NCBI RefSeq assembly: GCF_024166365.1
Contig: NC_064821.1
Coordinates: 52,603,093 to 52,667,092, forward strand
DNA length: 64,000 nucleotides
Source of the DNA: Elephas maximus indicus
Taxonomy: Eukaryota > Chordata > Mammalia > Proboscidea > Elephantidae
Direction: 5' to 3'
The number at the start of each line of letters is the position of its first letter. The stretch's first letter is position 1. The notes below the pieces were generated by a model, which had not been told where the DNA came from, searched no databases, and saw only the letters and a program-made list of their open reading frames with translations. Position numbers and translations under genes: made by a program. This document shows positions 43,535-54,440 of this stretch, piece by piece.

Positions 43535-43918
43535 ACTTCACACCCACAAAGATGGCTATAATCAAAAAGACAGACAATGCCAAGTGTTGGTGAGGATCTG
43601 GAGAACCTGGAACCCTCACACATCGCTGGAGGGAATATAAAATAGTGGAAAACAATTTGGTAGTTCCTCAAATAGTTAAACACAGCAATTCCACCCAAGA
43701 GAAAGGAAAACATACGTTCACGTAAAAGTGTGTATATAAATGTTCACAGCGTTATTCCTAATAGGCCCAAAGTGAAAACAACCCAAGTGTCCATCAACTG
43801 ATGAATGGATAAACAAAAAATACCTGTACAACGGAATGTTTTTCAGCCATAAAAAGGAATGAAGTACCGATACATGCTACGACATGAATGAACCTTGAAA
43901 ACATTATGCTTCGAGAAA
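43535..43918 (+). mobile_element. L1 ORF2 end and 3'UTR
   Basis: GCCAAGTGTTGGTGAGGATC, AAGTGTCCATCAACTGATGA and CAGCCATAAAAAGGAATGAAG are L1 hallmarks. Confidence 0.85.
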
Positions 43919-43925
43919 GAAAATC

Positions 43926-44125
43926 AAAAACCAAACCGGTTGCTCTTGAGCCTATTCTGACTCGTGCTGACTCCATGTTACTGAGTAGAACTGTTCCATG
44001 GGGTTTTATTAAGGAACCCTGATGGTGCAACAGTTAAGCGCTTGGCTGCTAACCAAAAGGTTGTCCATTCAAACCCAGCGGCTCCGTGGAAGAAAGACAT
44101 CCTGATGATATGCTTCCAAATGGAC
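43926..44125. repeat. Two SINE pieces in opposite orientation
   Basis: Minus tail (TTGCTCTTGAGCCTATTCTG, 43937-44010), then plus head (AAGGAACCCTGATGGTGCAAC, 44011-44125) with tRNA-like TTGGCTGCTAACCAAAAGGT. Confidence 0.8.
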
Positions 44126-44189
44126 AGGCTGGGCCTAAGAAGGGTTAGGACTGCCTGGTGCCGAGATGGACCCAAGACCTCCCTCCCTT

Positions 44190-44560
44190 TCACTCTCCAG
44201 CCCAGCCCCTCTAAGCTTCTTTTGGCTTCTCCCTATTCTCTGCCTAGAACATTATCTCCATACCCCCATGCCCCACACACATCCACTTAACCTGGCTAAC
44301 TTCTGCTCAACTCTCCAGCTTCAGGTTAAACATCGCTCCCACAGGGATCCTCTCCTGATCCTTTGCTCAGACATGGCCCCCACTCTACGCCCCCCGAACC
44401 GCCCGCGCGTCCTGTCATAACTCATCATCACGTTTGTTGTGATTCCTTGTTTACACATCTTTTCTCATAAAAGCTGCTTGTGGTAAGAGGCTGTGTTTGT
44501 CTTGTTCACTGCTGTATGACCAGTGTCTGGCACATGATAAATATGTAACTGATACTTCCT
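44190..44560 (+). repeat. L2 LINE 3'-end relic
   Basis: CTTCAGGTTAAACATCGCTC, AAGCTGCTTGTGGTAAGAGG, CTTGTTCACTGCTGTATGAC and CAGTGTCTGGCACATGATAA in L2 3' order. Confidence 0.75.
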
Positions 44561-44569
44561 AACGGAATG

Positions 44570-44740
44570 AATGGTGCTCTGGTGGTGCAGAGGTTAGAGC
44601 TCGGCTGCTAACCAAAAGGCCAGCAGTTTGAATCCACCAGCCACTCTTTGGAAACCATATGGGGCAGTTCTACTTTGTCCTACAGGGTTGCTATGGTTTG
44701 GAATTGACTCAACAGCAGTGGGTTTTTTTGTTTGTTTTTT
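44570..44740 (+). repeat. AfroSINE
   Basis: GTGCTCTGGTGGTGCAGAGG to GAATTGACTCAACAGCAGTG and a T-run. Confidence 0.88.
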
Positions 44741-44891
44741 GTAGAGGGAGGTAACGGAATGAATGAATCCCAGGTAAGAAGCATCTAGGATAAGGAGGAT
44801 GAATGTAGAACAAACAGGGAGAATGGGGGACAAGTACAAACACAAATTACCTGGGAACCTGTTATACCCTCCCTGAAAAAAAAAAAAAAAA

Positions 44892-46421
44892 CCCAAAGAA
44901 GACATTCAGGCAACTAACAGACACAAGCGGAAATGCTCAAGATCACTAGCCATTAGAGAAATGTAAATCAAAACCACAATGAGAAACCATCTCACCCTGA
45001 CATTATTGCCATGAATCAAAAAAACAGAAAATAACAAATGTTGGAGAGACTGAGGGGAAATTGGAACTCTTATGCACTGCTGGCGGGAATGCAAAATGGT
45101 ACAACCACTTTGGGAAACAATTTGGGGCTTCCTTAAGAAGCTAGAAATAGAAATACCATAGGATCCAACAATCCCACTCCTAGGACTATATCCTAGACAA
45201 ATAAGAGTCGTCACACGAATAGACATGTGCACACCCGTGTTCACTGCAGCATTATTCACAATAGCAAAAAGTTGGAAACAACCTTAGCACCCACCAACAG
45301 ATGAATGGACGAACTATTGTACGTACACACAGTGGAATACTACACAACAATAAAGAACAATGATGCATCTGCAAAGCATCTCACAACATGGATGAATCTG
45401 GAGGGCATTATGCTGAGTAAAATAAGTCAATCACAAAAGGACAAATAGTGCATGAGACCACTATTATAAAAACTCATGAAAAAGGTTTATACACAAAAAG
45501 AGACAATCTTTTCGATGGTTACAAGGGAGGGGAGGTGTGGGGAGGGAAAAACACTAACTAGACGATAGATCAATGGTAACTTTGGTGAAGATTAAGACAG
45601 TATACAATACTGGAGAAGCCAGCACAACCTGACCAAAGCAAGGTCACGGAAGCTCCATAGACACATCCAAACTCCCTGAGGGATGGAATTACTGGGCTAA
45701 GAGCTGGGGGCCGTAGCCTTGGAGAACACCTAGCTCAAATGACATAACATAGTTTATAAAGAAAACATTCTACATCCTACTTTGGTGAGTCGCATCTGGG
45801 ATCTTAAAAGACTGTGAGCGGCCACCTAAGATACTTCACTGGTCTCATCCCATCTGGAGCCAGGGAGAATGAAGAAAACCAAAGACACAAGGGAAAGATT
45901 AGTCCAAAGGACTAATGGACCACAACTACCACAGCCTCCACCAGACTGAGTCCAGCACAACTAGATGGTGCCCAGCTACCACCACCAACTGCTCTGACAG
46001 AGATCACAATAGAGAGTCCCAGACAGAGGTGGGGAAAAATGTAGAACAAAATTCTATCTCATAAAGAAAAAAAAAAGACCAGATTTGCTGGTCTGAAAGA
46101 GACTGGAGAAATCCAGAGAGTATAGACCCCAGATACTCTTTTAATTCAGTACTGAAATCACTCCTGAGGTTCACACTTCAGCCAAAGATTAGACAGGCCC
46201 ATAAAACACAACGAGACAAATGGGCACACCAGCCCAAGGGCAAAGATGAGAAGGCAGGAGGGGTCGGGAAAGCTGGTAATGGGGAAGCCACGGTCGAGAA
46301 GGGGAGAGTGTTGACATGTCGTGGGGTTGGCAACCAATGTTGCAAAACAGTATGTGTATTAATTGTTTAATGAGAAGATAATTTACTCTGTAAACCTTCA
46401 CCTAAAGTACAATTTAAAAAA
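44892..46421 (+). mobile_element. L1 LINE, 5'-truncated, 1.5 kb
   Basis: Last part of ORF2 (CTCAAGATCACTAGCCATTAG, ACACAGTGGAATACTACACA) followed by a long afrotherian-type 3'UTR with GGACTAATGGACCACAACTA and TCACTCCTGAGGTTCACACTT, ending ACCTAAAGTACAATTTAAAA. The largest L1 copy in the window. Confidence 0.88.
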
Positions 46422-46598
46422 AACATCACTGTCATGTTGATTCTAACTCCAAAGGGTAGACCTACGCTCTATGGGGTTTTCATGGCTGTGACCTTCAGAA
46501 CCAGATCATCGGGACTTTCTTCAGAAAATGCCTCTAGGTGGCTTTGAACCGCCAACCTTTCACAAAGGGCTTAACTCTTTGTGCTACCCAGGGACTCC
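46422..46598 (-). repeat. AfroSINE
   Basis: CACTGTCATGTTGATTCTAA start, head ending GTGCTACCCAGGGACTCC. It directly abuts the L1 poly-A end. Confidence 0.83.
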
Positions 46599-46628
46599 TG
46601 TACCCTCTCTAAAAAAAATAAGGAAAAA

Positions 46629-46826
46629 AAAATCTGTTGCCGTCTAATGGATTCTGACTCATGGTGATGCCACGTGTTATAGCGTAGAACGGAGCTCCAT
46701 AGAGGTTTCCTGGGTAATGGAAGCCGGTCACCAGGACTTTCTTCTGCAGTGCCACTGGGTTGGTTTGAACCGCCAATCTTGAGCTTAGTAATTGAGGGAA
46801 AACCTTTTGCATCACCTAGGGACCTG
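46629..46826 (-). repeat. AfroSINE
   Basis: CTGTTGCCGTCTAATGGATT to TTGCATCACCTAGGGACC. Confidence 0.85.
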
Positions 46827-47795
46827 TATCCTCCTTAGGACCCAGGAAAAGAGTGGGGACGGGTGTGATGATTTGAGGGGTGATGAGAGCTGTTGGCTGT
46901 TAGATCCCTTATGACTCCGTACTGTGGGCTGGGGTCCCTCATGCTGGCTTTTCTTGGCCTGGGGAGTCAGAGTGAGAGACCAGAAATAACAAAAGTGATA
47001 AATCCCATGTTGCACAGATGAGGATGACCTCCCCCTGCCCCGTCATTACACTTGTTTCCCCAACAAGCAATCAGTCCCTTTATAAGATTCAGGATTAGTG
47101 AGAGAATAAGCTCTTTGAGGGAACTGATCAAAGCCAGACTGATCTCCACCACTCAGAATCCCCAAGAGAGTAAATCTTTGGGAAATCGAATAACCTGAGC
47201 AGTGAATGCCTCTCCTCCCTCTACACGTGCAGGCAGGAGACAAGGACAGGTGGACAGCATCTCCTTCTCCCCATCCGTGGGCTTTAAACAAAAACACATC
47301 CAGCCCTTTTTGCAGGGAAAGCCTGTCCAAGTAATTAACTGAAGTAATTAGGGGTCAGATGGTCACGAATGGAAATCACCCAGTGCCCAGCCGTTTATGC
47401 CAAGGAGAAGAGGACAGGAGGGGGACGGTGGCTCAGAGAGGCGGGGAGGCAACTGCCAGCATCTAACTGGACCTCACAATCTGGACAAAGGATCTTATTC
47501 TACTGGCTTCTCAGAGGAAAGGCAAGAAGTGAAGTGCAGGCATGCCCATCAGTCATCTGCAGCCCACGCTGGGGCAGAGGGAAAGGCTTCCGAGCTACGA
47601 CAGAAATGGACAACTGCTAAGGAAGGAAACATCGCAAGTTGTTTTGACATTTCTGTACCCCTGGGCTGGATCTGTGCCCTCTGCGAGGGAAAGTGGAATT
47701 TTCCTTTGACACTTTCATTTTTTGTCTTCTCTGGCCACAGTCCTCACATGCTATGTGTGGCTTCCAAGTCCTTGGAAAGGGTAAAAAATTTACCA
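46827..47795. other. Repeat-poor block, possible regulatory DNA
   Basis: Nearly 1 kb without recognised repeats. Around 47331-47351 a TAATTAACTGAAGTAATTAG motif holds paired homeodomain-type TAATTA cores. Open frames on both strands resemble no protein I know. Confidence 0.4.
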
Positions 47796-47846
47796 TCCAT
47801 CCATCCACATGTCCGTCCATCTGTGCATCTATCCTCCTCTCCATCC
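47796..47846. repeat. Short (CCAT)n tract
   Basis: ACCATCCATCCATCCACATG and CCGTCCATC units. The left remnant of the microsatellite, cut off by the RTE insertion. Confidence 0.75.
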
Positions 47847-48130
47847 AACCACAATGCTCCTTAGAATCAAGGATGGCGAGACTATATCTCACATACTTTG
47901 GACATGTTATCAGGAGGGACCAGTCCCTGGAGAAGGACATCGTGCTTGGTACAGGGTCAGCAGAAAAGAGGAAGACCCTCAATGAGATGGATTGACACAG
48001 TGGCTGCAATAATGGGCTCAAGCATAACAACAATCATGAGGATGGCGCAGGGCCAGGCAGTGTTTCATTCCGTTGTATGTGGGGTCGCTGAGTCGGAACT
48101 GACTGGAAGGCACCTAACAAGAACAACAAC
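47847..48130 (+). mobile_element. RTE LINE 3' end inside a (CCAT)n array
   Basis: AATGCTCCTTAGAATCAAGG to GACTGGAAGGCACCTAACAA, (AAC)n tail joining CATCCATCC. The minus strand carries an open shadow of the same DNA. Confidence 0.87.
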
Positions 48131-48496
48131 ATCCATCCATCCACACATCCATGCATCTACGCATCCACACATCCGTGCATCCATGCATCCACCCACCCAT
48201 GCAACCACCCACCCATGCAACCACCCACCCACCCACCCATCCACCCATCCACCCATCCATCCATCCACCCACCCACCCACCCACCCACCCACCCACCCAC
48301 CCATCCATCCATCCATCCATCCATCCATCCATCCATCCATCCATCCATCCATCCATCCATCCATCCATCCATCCATCCATCCATCCATCCATCCATCCAT
48401 CCATCCATCCATCCATCCATCCATCCATCCATCCATCCATCCATCCATCCATCCATCCATCCATCCATCCATCCATCCATCCATCCATCCATCCAT
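48131..48496. repeat. (CCAT)n / (CCAC)n microsatellite
   Basis: About 365 bases. The left part mixes CATCCACC and GCAACCACC units, then a (CCAC) run at 48262-48300, then about 48 perfect CCAT units (48301-48496). It is open in all frames because the 4-base unit has no stop, giving false His/Pro/Ser/Ile and Trp/Met/Asp/Gly ORFs. Confidence 0.97.
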
Positions 48497-48720
48497 TTCA
48501 CAAATATGTCTTGGGTCCTGTCAAGCACAAGGTAGTTCTAGGCTCAAGGATAGAGGATAAACAAGACAAACACTGACCTCACTCTCATAGTTTATAATAG
48601 AGCAAGCAGAAAACAGACAGTACACAAGCAAACAAAGCTCAAGAAACCCACATAGTGATGAGTTCTCTGTGAAGAGAATAAAATGGGGTAATGATGCTTT
48701 CCAGGGGGATGGGGAGAACT
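48497..48720 (+). repeat. Old unassigned repeat fragment
   Basis: CTCATAGTTTATAATAGAGC, AAACAGACAGTACACAAGCA and GAGAATAAAATGGGGTAATGA match a segment of the 37.4-kb repeat class. Confidence 0.4.
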
Positions 48721-49700
48721 ACGTCAATGGCTGTGGGTTCCTGACAAGGTCCCCAGCCTGGACTCTGCTTCCTCACTCCCATGGACTTATTTCTCTCAGG
48801 GAGGCCATGGTGTGGCCCTTTTCAGGAGGGAACTGTATTTGTTCATCATTGACAATTGGGGGTTCCTGTCTGCCAGGCCGGGGTCAAAGGTCAGGTATTT
48901 AGTGATGGATGACCCCGACTAGCCCTGACCTCATGGAGTTTACAGTTTAGAAGGTGTCTTTGGGAAAAGAAGATTGGGTGGGGATGGAGGGCAATGTTTC
49001 ACAGTGCCAGCCTAGATCCCACAGTGGGGTGCACTGGCACCTGCACATCTTACCTGCCTTATTAGGCAGCTCCTATGGAGTGGAGTCCAGTGAACCCCTT
49101 GGCTGCCAGCAGGACTCCACAGCCTCCTCCACCATTGGGTAGGAACAGAGGCCCTGAGTTCCAGAGACGTCCATTTCTCCTGTCCTACTGCAGCCTGATC
49201 CGGGGTTCTGATGCTGGCTGGCTGCCATGGTTGCAGGCAGTGGCAACCCTGCCCAGGGAAGCTATTTGCTCACGTTGAAATGCCTGGATGGAGGAGGCTT
49301 GATCAAAGGGGGGCTTTGGTGTAGGGGAAGAGCCAACGAGATGGGGAATTGGAAGGATATTATGGGGCCTGGTCCTAAGGCTAGCCTAGGGACTAGTCCG
49401 ACCCTGTGGAGGGGACACTGTCCTCATTTCTGTGAGAACAGTGTGGCTTTAGGGGGGAGGGGGAGGGATATAGAGAAGGCCACACGGTGAGAGCACCTTA
49501 GGGACTGGTAGGTTGGGATTAAAGAGTGGGCAGAGCAAGGATGGTCTGGGGAGGCCATCCCCAAGGAGCTGTAGCAGGGCAGTTGGAGGCCACATTGCCC
49601 AGGGAAGCCGTAACCCCCAGCAAATGCAATGGACACTTAGCAGGTGCCAGTTCAGACTGGTTTGTAAGCCCGAGCGAAAGGCTCCCCATCCCTAAAACTA
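48721..49700. other. Intergenic, nothing recognised
   Basis: GC-richer DNA with several open frames but no recognisable product. A G-rich run lies at 49452-49468. Confidence 0.35.
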
Positions 49701-49906
49701 CTTGGAGTTGCTGGGTGGTATAAACAATGAACACGTTCAGCTACTAACCAGAAGGCTGGAGGTTCGAGTCTACCCAGGGGCACTTTGGAAGAAGGGCCTG
49801 GTGATCTACTTCCAAAAAATCAGCCACTGAAAACCCTATGGAGCTCAGTTCTACTCTGACATACAATGGGATCACCATGAATCGGAATCAACTCCACGGC
49901 ATCTGG
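49701..49906 (+). repeat. AfroSINE, tRNA-Asn-like head clear
   Basis: GGAGTTGCTGGGTGGTATAA, CTACTAACCAGAAGGCTGG, AGGTTCGAGTCTACCCAGGGG (a B box in tRNA-Asn context), tail CGGAATCAACTCCACGGCAT. Confidence 0.9.
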
Positions 49907-50187
49907 TAGAATCCTTAGTGTCTGTGTGCTGGGGGACAGCACGGGGCTACATTGATTGGGCTGAAATCTTGTGTTCAGGTGTGTGGGATCCACCAGAACA
50001 ACATAAATTGGGAATTTATGTAGCCTCATTTGTATTCCTAGATGAAGGGAATCTGGGGACGTGTAGGTGACACTTGTAAGAGCGGCCTCTGACATTTATG
50101 CAGATTTATGAGCACAGAAAAAGCAGCGGTGTCAGTGAGGCCAAAAGCAGTGAGCCAGGGGCTAATTATGAAATGGTGAAGAGGACA

Positions 50188-50397
50188 AAGGAGTCCCCGG
50201 GTGGTGAGAACAGTGAACATGCTTGGCTGCTAACTGAAAGGTTGGTTGCTTGAGTCTACTCAGAGGCATCTCGGAAGAACGGCCTGGTGATCTGCTTCCA
50301 AAAAACTCAGCTATTGAAAACCCTAGGGAGCACAGTTCTCCTCTGACACATGGAGCAGCCACGAGTTGCAGCCAACTTGATGGCAACTGGTTTTTAA
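50188..50397 (+). repeat. AfroSINE
   Basis: GGAGTCCCCGGGTGGTGAGA to CCAACTTGATGGCAACTGGT. Confidence 0.88.
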
Positions 50398-50544
50398 AGA
50401 GAAGAAACAAATTTCTTCCTGCCGAGGTCTTCAGGCTGTGGGCTCAGCCCCTGATACCCTGACTGCAACGTAGTACTCTGGTTCCACAGTTCTCTTCAAA
50501 CAGTGCCCTCCTCTGTGCACCTATGAACCCCCAGGGGGCAAAGA

Positions 50545-50740
50545 AAGGAGGAAACCCTCGTTTGCTGGGTGAGTCCTATGTGCCAGGTACTGAGCTGGGG
50601 TGTCCCCTCTCATCATGCCATTGTGTTCTCATCAACTCCACCAAGATGTCAGGGTTGCTCTGTGTCACAGGGTGGAGGGGAAGGGCTGTGGCATGGCCAC
50701 GGTCACTCAGCTAGTGATGGGTGGAGTTGATGTTCCACTG
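50545..50740 (-). repeat. MIR SINE relic
   Basis: TATGTGCCAGGTACTGAGCT and ACGGTCACTCAGCTAGTGAT in antisense MIR order. Confidence 0.6.
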
Positions 50741-50859
50741 TTAGTGATCAAAACGGGCAGTAGGGCTGGCCCTCCAGCTCCAGGGGCTCTTTTGGAGAAT
50801 GGTTAGTGAGAGAGAGACCCCAGAGTGCTGTATTAAAATCCTGTTTCCTTTGCTTGGCT

Positions 50860-51165
50860 TCCTTCCCCCTCCCCAGCTTTGCATCTGAATCCTGCTTTTG
50901 CTTGGAGGTTTTATGTAAACCCCATGGTGCGTACTATGATTAAGAATGTTGCTGACATAACTTATATGAACTCCCTACTTGTAAACCCCTTTAAAAGTAA
51001 CTTGCCTGCCCACCCTTGGGGAGCAGTCTTGGCGGCAGCAGCTCCCACTGACTCCATCTCCTTGTACAACAAAATAAATGTGCCTTTCCTGTTCTCCCAC
51101 CTCAGTCTCTCGTTTATGGGCCAATATTGGACATGCTGAGCAAGAACCTGGGGTTTCCACCTAGT
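50860..51165 (+). mobile_element. LTR-like end (fossil), low confidence
   Basis: AATAAA in an LTR-like R/U5 layout (ACAACAAAATAAATGTGCCT, then C/T-rich DNA). No viral genes adjoin it. Non-coding fossil if real; family unknown. Confidence 0.35.
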
Positions 51166-51183
51166 AACATTTCCCTTGTGATT

Positions 51184-51524
51184 AGATGGCAGTGACGGTC
51201 CTATGGTAGAAGTCTCACCTTCTATGCAAGAGACCTGGGTTTGATTCCTGGCCAATATACCTCATGCACAGCCTGTCATTGGTGGCTCATGTGTTGCTAT
51301 AATGCTGAATAGCTTTCAGTGGATCTTCCAGACTAAGACAGACTAGGAAGGAAGGCTTGGTGATCTACTTCTGAAAATCAAGCAATGAAAACTCTATGGA
51401 TCGCAACGGTCCGATCCACAAGCAATCGTGGGGATGGCCTAGGACCTGGCAGCGTTTTGTTCCGTTGCACATGGAGCCGCCATGAGTCAATGCCGACTCA
51501 ACAGCAGCACTAACAACGACAATA
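51184..51524 (+). repeat. tRNA-Gly-headed SINE
   Basis: GGTCCTATGGTAGAAGTCTC, GGGTTTGATTCCTGGCCAAT, body GCTTTCAGTGGATCTTCCAG, tail GCCGACTCAACAGCAGCAC. Full length. Confidence 0.88.
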
Positions 51525-52208
51525 GCATGCGGTTATTCACGATCAGGCTGGGAAGGGAATGGTGCGTTCATACTGAGCGGCAAACTCTGTAAGACGGATT
51601 CTAGGAAAACCAGTCCTGGCTCGGGTCCCCGTTACAGGAACTCCGCCACGGTGACAAGTTCATGAGTAATGATCCTAAACGTGGGTGTGACGTTTGACCC
51701 AAACAGCATGTTGCGCTTTTCCCAAGGCCAAAATATGATACCTCACTTACACCCTGGCAAGGCATGTTTTCAAAAATAGACCTTGTTTCCAAATAGCCGA
51801 TTAAAAAATCTTTTACGTGGAAAAAGAATATAACATCTGAATGTACGTTTACTGGCTTGGCGTCTTCAGGAACAAGGCCACCTTGTCAGCTGCAGGCAGA
51901 TGAAACCTTCAGGGGTAGGCTTCAGGTGGTTTCACAGAACAGGGTTTGAATAGCCCACTTGCCAATTAATAAATCACTTAATCCTCAAGGCCACTGGAGG
52001 CCACTAAAAAGGAGTTTACAGCCAAGGCACAGGAATGGCGGACTGGTTGGCTCAGCTGACTGGGCAGGTTGTTGGTGAGACGAAAAGTCTTGATGTGCTT
52101 GGTAGCCCAGTTAAATTTCATAAGGAGGAAACTCCACCCACTCCCTGCCACCAACTGCACCTAGAATTCATGCCTGTCATGTTGTCCATCTGAGCCTGTA
52201 TGGACCTG
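51525..52208. other. Repeat-poor block, possible regulatory DNA
   Basis: No repeat or gene recognised; moderately AT-rich centre (51790-51850). Confidence 0.35.
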
Positions 52209-52398
52209 GTGGGAGGAGAGCACAGGAGGAGGGAGAGAGAGAGGAAGAGGAGGAGAGTGAGAATGAGGAGAGTGAGGTGGAGGGAAGCCTGAGGAAGAGG
52301 AGGAGAGGAAGGAGAACAGAGGAGAGGGAGGAGGGGAGGAGGGGAGGAGCAGGGAGAGAAGGAGGGGAAGAGGGAAAGAGGAGAAGGAGGGGGTAACA
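52209..52398. repeat. Polypurine (GAGGAGG)n-like tract
   Basis: About 190 bases almost wholly A/G on the plus strand, with mirror-like GAGGAGGGGAGGAGGGGAGG units at 52327-52350. Able in principle to form triplex DNA. Confidence 0.9.
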
Positions 52399-52710
52399 GA
52401 GAAGCTCAGTGCAAACCATTCCTCCTCACGGAGGAAAACGATGGGATGTGGGTGGCTCAGTCTTTCTTCCTTGTAAAGGTCCCCGTGGGCCAGCCTCCCC
52501 AGGGTAGAAACAGTATCCAGTCCTGGGGCCAAGAGCCAGGACACATGGCTGGTCTTTGGTCCCTGCTGTGGTATCCAGGCCCACCTGTAACATCAGTGAA
52601 GCCAGGATAAGAACATATAGACCCTCCTCTGCACACCTGTAGCTAAACATTTACAAACTCATAAATGAATACAGCAAACTGTTCAAGAAAATGTTCTATC
52701 CAACCACCTT

Positions 52711-52727
52711 GCCAAAGACTACTTCTT
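52711..52727. repeat. Target-site duplication, left copy
   Basis: GCCAAAGACTACTTCTT, identical to 53118-53134 on the other side of the L1. Confidence 0.9.
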
Positions 52728-53117
52728 TTTTTTTTTAATTTTTATTGTGCTTTAAGTGAAAGTTTACAAATCAAGTCGGACTCTCATACAAAAATTTATA
52801 AACACCTTGCTATATGCTCCTAATTGCTTTCCCCCTAATGAGACAGCACACTCCTACCCTCCCCTATTTCTTTTCGTGTCCATTCAGAGAGCTTCTGACC
52901 CCCTCTACCCTCTCATCTCCTCTCCAGACAGGAGATGCCAACATAGTCTCATGTGTCTGCTTGATCCAAGAAGCTCATTCTTCACCGGTATCATAGTCTA
53001 GTCCAGTCCCTGTCTGAAGAGTTGGCTTTGGGAACAGTTCCTGTCTTGGGCTAACAAAAGGTCTGGGGACCATGACCTCCGGGGTCATTCTAGTCTCAGT
53101 CAGACAATTAAGTCTGG
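52728..53117 (-). mobile_element. L1 3' end, severely 5'-truncated, with target-site duplications
   Basis: Minus-strand L1 3'UTR: T-run, TTTTTATTGTGCTTTAAGTG, GAGAGCTTCTGACCCCCTCT, ACTAGGGTC-type DNA to CAATTAAGTCTGG. Flanked by a perfect 17-base duplication. Confidence 0.92.
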
Positions 53118-53134
53118 GCCAAAGACTACTTCTT
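53118..53134. repeat. Target-site duplication, right copy
   Basis: GCCAAAGACTACTTCTT, perfect match to the left copy. Confidence 0.9.
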
Positions 53135-53660
53135 AATGACTTGGAAGACCAGGTTGAAGTCGTAAATTCTTAAATTCTTGGAAATGTGTACAGATTATGG
53201 CAGTGTGGTGAGAACCAAGGTACCTGTGAATTGCCCCCTTCTCTTTACCTCTGGCTCCATCCTGCACCTCTAGGGGTTCTGAGCACACCTGTGTGGACGC
53301 ACCAGCCTGCACATCCAAGCTCTACTCACATGCCCAGCCAGCTTCTTTCCCTTGACCACTCTGCCCCATGGGAGGCATGATGGGAAGAGGCCCACACTGG
53401 TTCTGGAAGTGAACCTGGGTTGTTTGCACAGGGCGTTCTGAGAGTCCAAGTTCCCAGAACATGTTCTAGAAGGGTGCCTCTGGCTTTGGGTGGGCACATG
53501 CCCTTGGTCCCAAAGATTCCTCACCACATGGGGCAGAGTACAGCTGGAGCACAGCCACCTTCTGAAGTGCTGGACCCAAGAAAGGGACCCCTCTTGCCCA
53601 AGGCCCAGGGCTGTACTGGTAGTACGTGTTGTCTTCTCAGTAGGACAGGTTCATTTGTGA
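53135..53660. other. Intergenic, nothing recognised
   Basis: Open frames near 53190-53530 on both strands have no recognisable product. Confidence 0.35.
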
Positions 53661-53895
53661 TGTGGAGTCTCTGGGTGGTGCGAATGGTTAACGTGCTTGG
53701 CTACTAAGAGGTTGGTGGTTCCAGTGCACCCAGAGGCACCTTGGAAGAAAGGCTTGGTGATCTGCTTCCAAAAACTCAGCCATTGAAAACCCTATGGAGA
53801 AAAGTTCTGCTCTGACACACATGGGGTCTCCATGAGTCAGAGTCAACTTGACAGTAACTTTTTTTTTTTGTCGTTGTTGTTGTTATTTTGTTTTT
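53661..53895 (+). repeat. AfroSINE
   Basis: GGAGTCTCTGGGTGGTGCGA to CAACTTGACAGTAAC and a (GTT)n/T-rich tail. Confidence 0.88.
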
Positions 53896-53932
53896 TGTGA
53901 TGCTGCTACAATCCCCTGATCATCAAATTGTG

Positions 53933-54127
53933 CCTGTTGTCAACGAGTCGATTCCGACTCATAGTGACCCTACAGGACAGAGTAGAACTGCCCCATGGGG
54001 TTTTCAAGGCTGAAATCTTTAAGGAAGCAGACTGCCACATCTTTCTCCAGCTGAGCAGATGGTGGGGACAAATTACCAAACTTTCATTTAGCAGCTGAGC
54101 GCTTAACCACAACGTCACCAGCCTCCT
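53933..54127 (-). repeat. AfroSINE, tail-to-tail with its left neighbour
   Basis: CTGTTGTCAACGAGTCGATT to CACAACGTCACCAGCCTCC. With 53661-53895 it makes an inverted pair with a loop of about 40 bases. Confidence 0.87.
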
Positions 54128-54440
54128 TCATCAAATTGTAAGGAGAGCAAAATGAGACAAGATATTCTGATGGACCTGACTCCCGGGAGGGTGTCTGAAA
54201 GGCTGGATGAAAGACTTGAAATAAACTCATCCAGGGTGCTGGCAGTGACTGCAGGCGATTTTCTGGAGCCCAACAAACAGCTGCAAACTGTGTTTGGAGT
54301 GATAGGACCATGCAGCTGAATGGCTTGTCCGCCTGCGCTAACAGACTTGTCCAGACTTTTGTCTGGCTTCTGCCTGTTCCCAAAGGGGGCCCCAGGCCTT
54401 GTGTTGAGGTTTTTGCTCAAGCAAACACATAGTAGTGCCC
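54128..54440. other. Intergenic, nothing recognised
   Basis: No gene or clear repeat. Confidence 0.3.

Noticed and set aside
48065-48576. Long open frames on both strands (His-Pro-Ser-Ile and Trp-Met-Asp-Gly repeats, up to 220 codons)
   Set aside because: Translation of a (CCAT)n microsatellite; a stop-free 4-base unit is open in all six frames.
49701-49775. Possible tRNA-Asn gene
   Set aside because: AfroSINE head; the anticodon arm is degenerate and the SINE body follows.
52161-52544. Ser/Pro/Leu-rich minus-strand frame of 127 codons
   Set aside because: Product of the polypurine tract read on its pyrimidine strand.
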